Shown here piece after piece: positions 61,908-64,000 of a stretch of DNA of 64,000 nt (position 1 is the stretch's first letter; every line of letters starts with the position of its first letter). Position numbers and translations under genes: made by a program. The notes under the pieces are model-generated. The model searched no databases. It was not told where the DNA came from and saw nothing but the letters and a program-made list of their open reading frames with translations. This DNA is from Winogradskyella sp. J14-2 (GTDB lineage: Bacteria; Bacteroidota; Bacteroidia; Flavobacteriales; Flavobacteriaceae): contig NZ_CP019388.1 of NCBI RefSeq assembly GCF_001971725.1, positions 3,285,670 to 3,349,669 of the forward strand. The letters are read 5' to 3'.

Positions 61908-62954
61908 TCAATATAATGTTGGGTCAGTTATATAAATTTCTTTTCCGCCAAAACTTAAATCTCTGTAAAACATATATTTTGGGTCGATAAAATCAATCTT
62001 TATTTCTCTAAAGGCTTTCTTTAAAATCCGTCTGCATTTTTGGTAATCCTTGTCAAACATACGTTCCCAAAATCCCATATCGACTTTCATACTCCTTAAT
62101 CGACCGTTCTTATTAAAAGTCAGCCGATATTCATCAAAACAATCTAATTCGGTCGAATTAGGAATTAATCTATTCAATTCGGATTCCAAATAATAATCTA
62201 TCGTGTCTTTTATGGTTTTTTGGTATTCGCGAATTGGTTTGCTTTTTTCCCACCATTCGAGTTGTTTTTGGGATAGTTTGTACATATTAATCCAGCCGTC
62301 GATAATATAAGATTCTCCTTTGGGAAGTTTGTCTGTAAATTCATCAAATACCACTTTTAACTGAAAAGTATTGGCAATCGTGTCTTTAAGTTTTTTTATT
62401 TTTGAGACATATGGCACACTATCATTTTGGTTATGGGCACAAGTGAAGGTTGCATCGGAAATATCGTCGCCAACCTTGTGCTTAAATTTTATAATTCCGC
62501 AATCCAACCAATTAAAATTCCAATCAGTTATTAAACTATCGGTTGGTATTTTATGGGATTTAAAAGCCAACATAAATTGTCCGATTTTGGAAGCATCAAC
62601 TTCTGGAATCATAATTTTCTCAAACACATAATTTTTCGGTTTGTTGTCTCTGCCGTAATCAGTTTTGACTTCTTTGGTTTCTTGTATGAAGTTAACTATT
62701 TGACCTTTGAAATTTTTTGCATCATCGCTGTATAATTCGATTACCTGTCCTGACTTTATATATCTAAAATGATAACTGTTTTCTGATTGTTCTACAGGTA
62801 GAAGGTCAAAATAATATTCCGCTTGTCTGTTATCCGATAAATATCGTAAACCAATCTCATCGTTCAAATCTTTTCGCATCAATTCATTTTGCCCGAATGC
62901 AAAAAAATTCGTGAAAATTAATAATATTAATATGTATAACGATGTTTTTTTCAA
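61908..62954 (-). CDS. Hypothetical secreted protein, cassette 13
   Basis: 348 residues, not recognised. The signal peptide is MKKTSLYILILLIFTNFFAFGQ. The mature part has a mixed alpha/beta region, one possible pair of Cys (WLDCGIIKF, FTCAHNQND), a helical stretch KQLEWWEKSKPIREYQKTI, and a C-terminal domain with TELDCFDEYRLTFNKNGRL reminiscent of TonB-C-like strands but too divergent to call. It starts with TTG at 62954, 7 nt from the attC box. Ends TTCTACGCA and TGCGTAGAA match over 9 bp. Confidence 0.68.
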   Translation of the reverse strand: MKKTSLYILILLIFTNFFAFGQNELMRKDLNDEIGLRYLSDNRQAEYYFDLLPVEQSENSYHFRYIKSGQVIELYSDDAKNFKGQIVNFIQETKEVKTDYGRDNKPKNYVFEKIMIPEVDASKIGQFMLAFKSHKIPTDSLITDWNFNWLDCGIIKFKHKVGDDISDATFTCAHNQNDSVPYVSKIKKLKDTIANTFQLKVVFDEFTDKLPKGESYIIDGWINMYKLSQKQLEWWEKSKPIREYQKTIKDTIDYYLESELNRLIPNSTELDCFDEYRLTFNKNGRLRSMKVDMGFWERMFDKDYQKCRRILKKAFREIKIDFIDPKYMFYRDLSFGGKEIYITDPTLY

Positions 62955-62960
62955 AATTGC

Positions 62961-63095
62961 GTAGAACGGATTAGGCTATGCTTTCGTTACGGTGAAAATA
63001 CGCGAGTATTTTCGCTCGTTGCATCAAATATAGCAAAAAGGCAGGAATTTTCGAATAGAAAATTCCGCCGTAATGAAATATAGCCGATGTTAGCT
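62961..63095 (-). repeat. attC site 14, family E
   Basis: 135 bp, boxes GTAGAAC and GTTAGCT. On the + strand GGCTATG-TTTCGTTACGG pairs with CCGTAATGAAATATAGCC with G.T pairs and one extrahelical C. It has two extra hairpins, GAAAATACGCGAGTATTTTC and GGAATTTTC/GAAAATTCC. Confidence 0.82.
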
Positions 63096-63555
63096 ACTGT
63101 AGCTTTAGCTTTTTAGTCAGTCTTGTCAATTATATTTTTAATTTATGTTTTTAAGCTATATTTCGGATGCTATTTTATCAGCCTAAAATTTTAGTTCAAT
63201 TTTTAATTATTTTTCTAATTTTTCCAACAGTTATTTATTCCTTTTTTTTTGGCTTAGCATTTTAATCCCATTATTCTTGTTATACTCCAATTTTTATTCT
63301 TGAGTTAGTATTTCTGTACAGCTATTTATTCGCCAGTTTATTTTTCAGGTTTCGCATATCAAATGAACAGTTTGAAATTAACCTTTTCAATTTGTTTTGA
63401 AAGTAGTTTTATCAAATCAGTTTTTATTCAAGCGTTGAGAATCAAATCCATAATGTTGATTTGTATTCTGAGCATGAAATTGAGTTGAATTTTGGTTTGA
63501 ACTTCAAATTATCGATTCCAATTTTTGTTCATTCCGAAATTTTTGTGGCTATTGT
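63096..63555. other. Cassette 14 body without a convincing gene
   Basis: The 460 bp are bounded by matched cassette ends (TTAGCTAC and GTAGCTAA), so the unit is a complete cassette. On the leftward strand the longest ATG frames I read are 15 codons or fewer. A 41-codon + strand frame (63363-63488) runs against the cassette orientation and looks unconvincing. The sequence is very A+T-rich with no strong hairpin. It may encode a small RNA, be a decayed gene, or be inert. Confidence 0.6.
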
Positions 63556-63686
63556 AGCTAACGGTCTCGGCTATGAGTAGTTGCGTGGGTTAGCAAGTAA
63601 CTTTGCAAGTACACACCAAGTTGGAAATTCCTTCGGAATTTCCAAAGTAGGCGAGAACAAGCAATTACTTATAGCCATTGTTGGGT
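63556..63686 (-). repeat. attC site 15, family A
   Basis: 131 bp, boxes AGCTAAC and GTTGGGT. The arms are as in site 2; the cap hairpin differs (GGAAATTCC/GGAATTTCC), with compensating changes in both halves. It serves the PIN-domain cassette that runs off the window. Confidence 0.84.
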
Positions 63687-63693
63687 GTAGTTA

Positions 63694-64000
63694 TTATTTA
63701 TTCAGAGATTTTAAAAACTCATCTGCTGTCATTACAGGTAATAATGATTTTTTAAAGTCCTTTCCGTTTCTTGTTATTATAATTTCACATTCTGATTCGG
63801 TCGCACTGAAATATTGCAATGCATCTTCAAAGTCTTTTATCGAAGAATTAAGTCCCTTTTCAATCGTTTGTTCGTCGAGAGAGCATATTTCACAGATTAT
63901 CTTAAATTTTCGAAGTTTTTCTCTTGCAATTTTCTCGTTCTCAAATTTTGCTATAAAATAGTTTACTGTTGCAAAAGAAATAGGCGAAACAACCATTGTC
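63694..64000 (-). CDS. PIN-domain protein (VapC-like toxin), 5' end outside window
   Basis: At least 100 residues, truncated by the window edge. The visible part fits the second half of a PIN ribonuclease: VSPISFATVNYFIAKFENEK, the acidic DFEDALQYFSA (catalytic Asp) and the late CEIIITRNGKDF followed by PVMTADEFL. The first conserved Asp (expected in an IDTN-like start) would lie beyond 64000, and the Met at 63996 is internal. A VapB-type antitoxin would be expected just upstream, to the right. Confidence 0.82.
   Translation of the reverse strand, partial: TMVVSPISFATVNYFIAKFENEKIAREKLRKFKIICEICSLDEQTIEKGLNSSIKDFEDALQYFSATESECEIIITRNGKDFKKSLLPVMTADEFLKSLNK

Noticed and set aside
63363..63488. 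41-codon + strand frame in the non-coding cassette
   Set aside because: It opposes cassette orientation, has no clear ribosome-binding site and is low in complexity. It is kept only as a remote possibility.
50025..63686. The repeated blocks as a CRISPR array or as simple transcription terminators
   Set aside because: Spacing between blocks is gene-sized (about 0.4-1.4 kb), block length is 123-197 bp, and the stems favour the non-transcribed strand. Neither CRISPR repeats nor terminators explain cassette-specific matching ends.

Overview
The window is a low-GC chromosomal segment from a bacterium of the Bacteroidota, most likely a marine member of the Flavobacteriaceae. The evidence is the type IX secretion C-terminal sorting domain on a GH16 glucanase, TAnnTTTG-type promoter elements, many Cys-lipoproteins, a MerC/Fur-family pair, DUF4294 and DUF6090 proteins, and a class I ribonucleotide reductase whose ATP-cone is on the beta subunit. 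No rRNA, tRNA or CRISPR array was seen.

The first 45.9 kb is mostly core genome. In order it holds: a secreted GH16 enzyme; ribB, an LptF/G permease, lolA, ftsK, a VanY-type peptidase, dgkA, tpx and pheT; a thioredoxin lipoprotein and a DUF481 barrel; a short accessory patch at 14.65-16.43 kb; an AtoE-type transporter and an SDR protein; recG with an endonuclease-like domain inserted in frame; an M1 peptidase, a patatin, a glutamate-synthase-like protein and a UvrD helicase; an Sua5 protein, an MFS exporter and a DinB protein; nrdB-nrdA; folE-merC divergent from a Zur-like regulator across two palindromic operators; a three-gene biotin-dependent acyl-CoA carboxylase operon; a PrsW protease, a Nudix hydrolase and an M42 peptidase; and DUF4294 and hemolysin III proteins.

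From about 46 kb the window turns accessory. A WD40 lipoprotein and a serine hydrolase are followed by an IS3-family element (48718-50017). From 50025 to the right edge there are 15 repeats, mostly 123-135 bp, alternating with short leftward genes. Each repeat has the layout of an integron attC site. It has 7-bp outer boxes ending in AAC and starting with GTT. Its long imperfect arms fold well only on the + strand, where mismatches become G.T pairs, with extrahelical bases in several sites. The first bases of each gene unit complement its own last bases, not those of its neighbour, as expected for mobile cassettes. I read this as a cassette array of 14 complete cassettes plus one cut by the window edge. 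No integrase lies in the window; from the cassette orientation, intI/attI would lie to the right of 64000 if present.

The cargo is typical of cassette arrays: mostly unknown lipoproteins and membrane proteins, a HigBA toxin-antitoxin pair with its own promoter and palindromic operator, an HNH protein, a PIN-domain toxin fragment, a TPR lipoprotein, a DUF6090 protein, one cassette present twice with no difference seen, and one cassette with no convincing gene. Decayed relatives of the same sites occur more than 34 kb to the left (14648-15579) beside two leftward genes, so cassettes probably also settled, or once extended, elsewhere in the chromosome.
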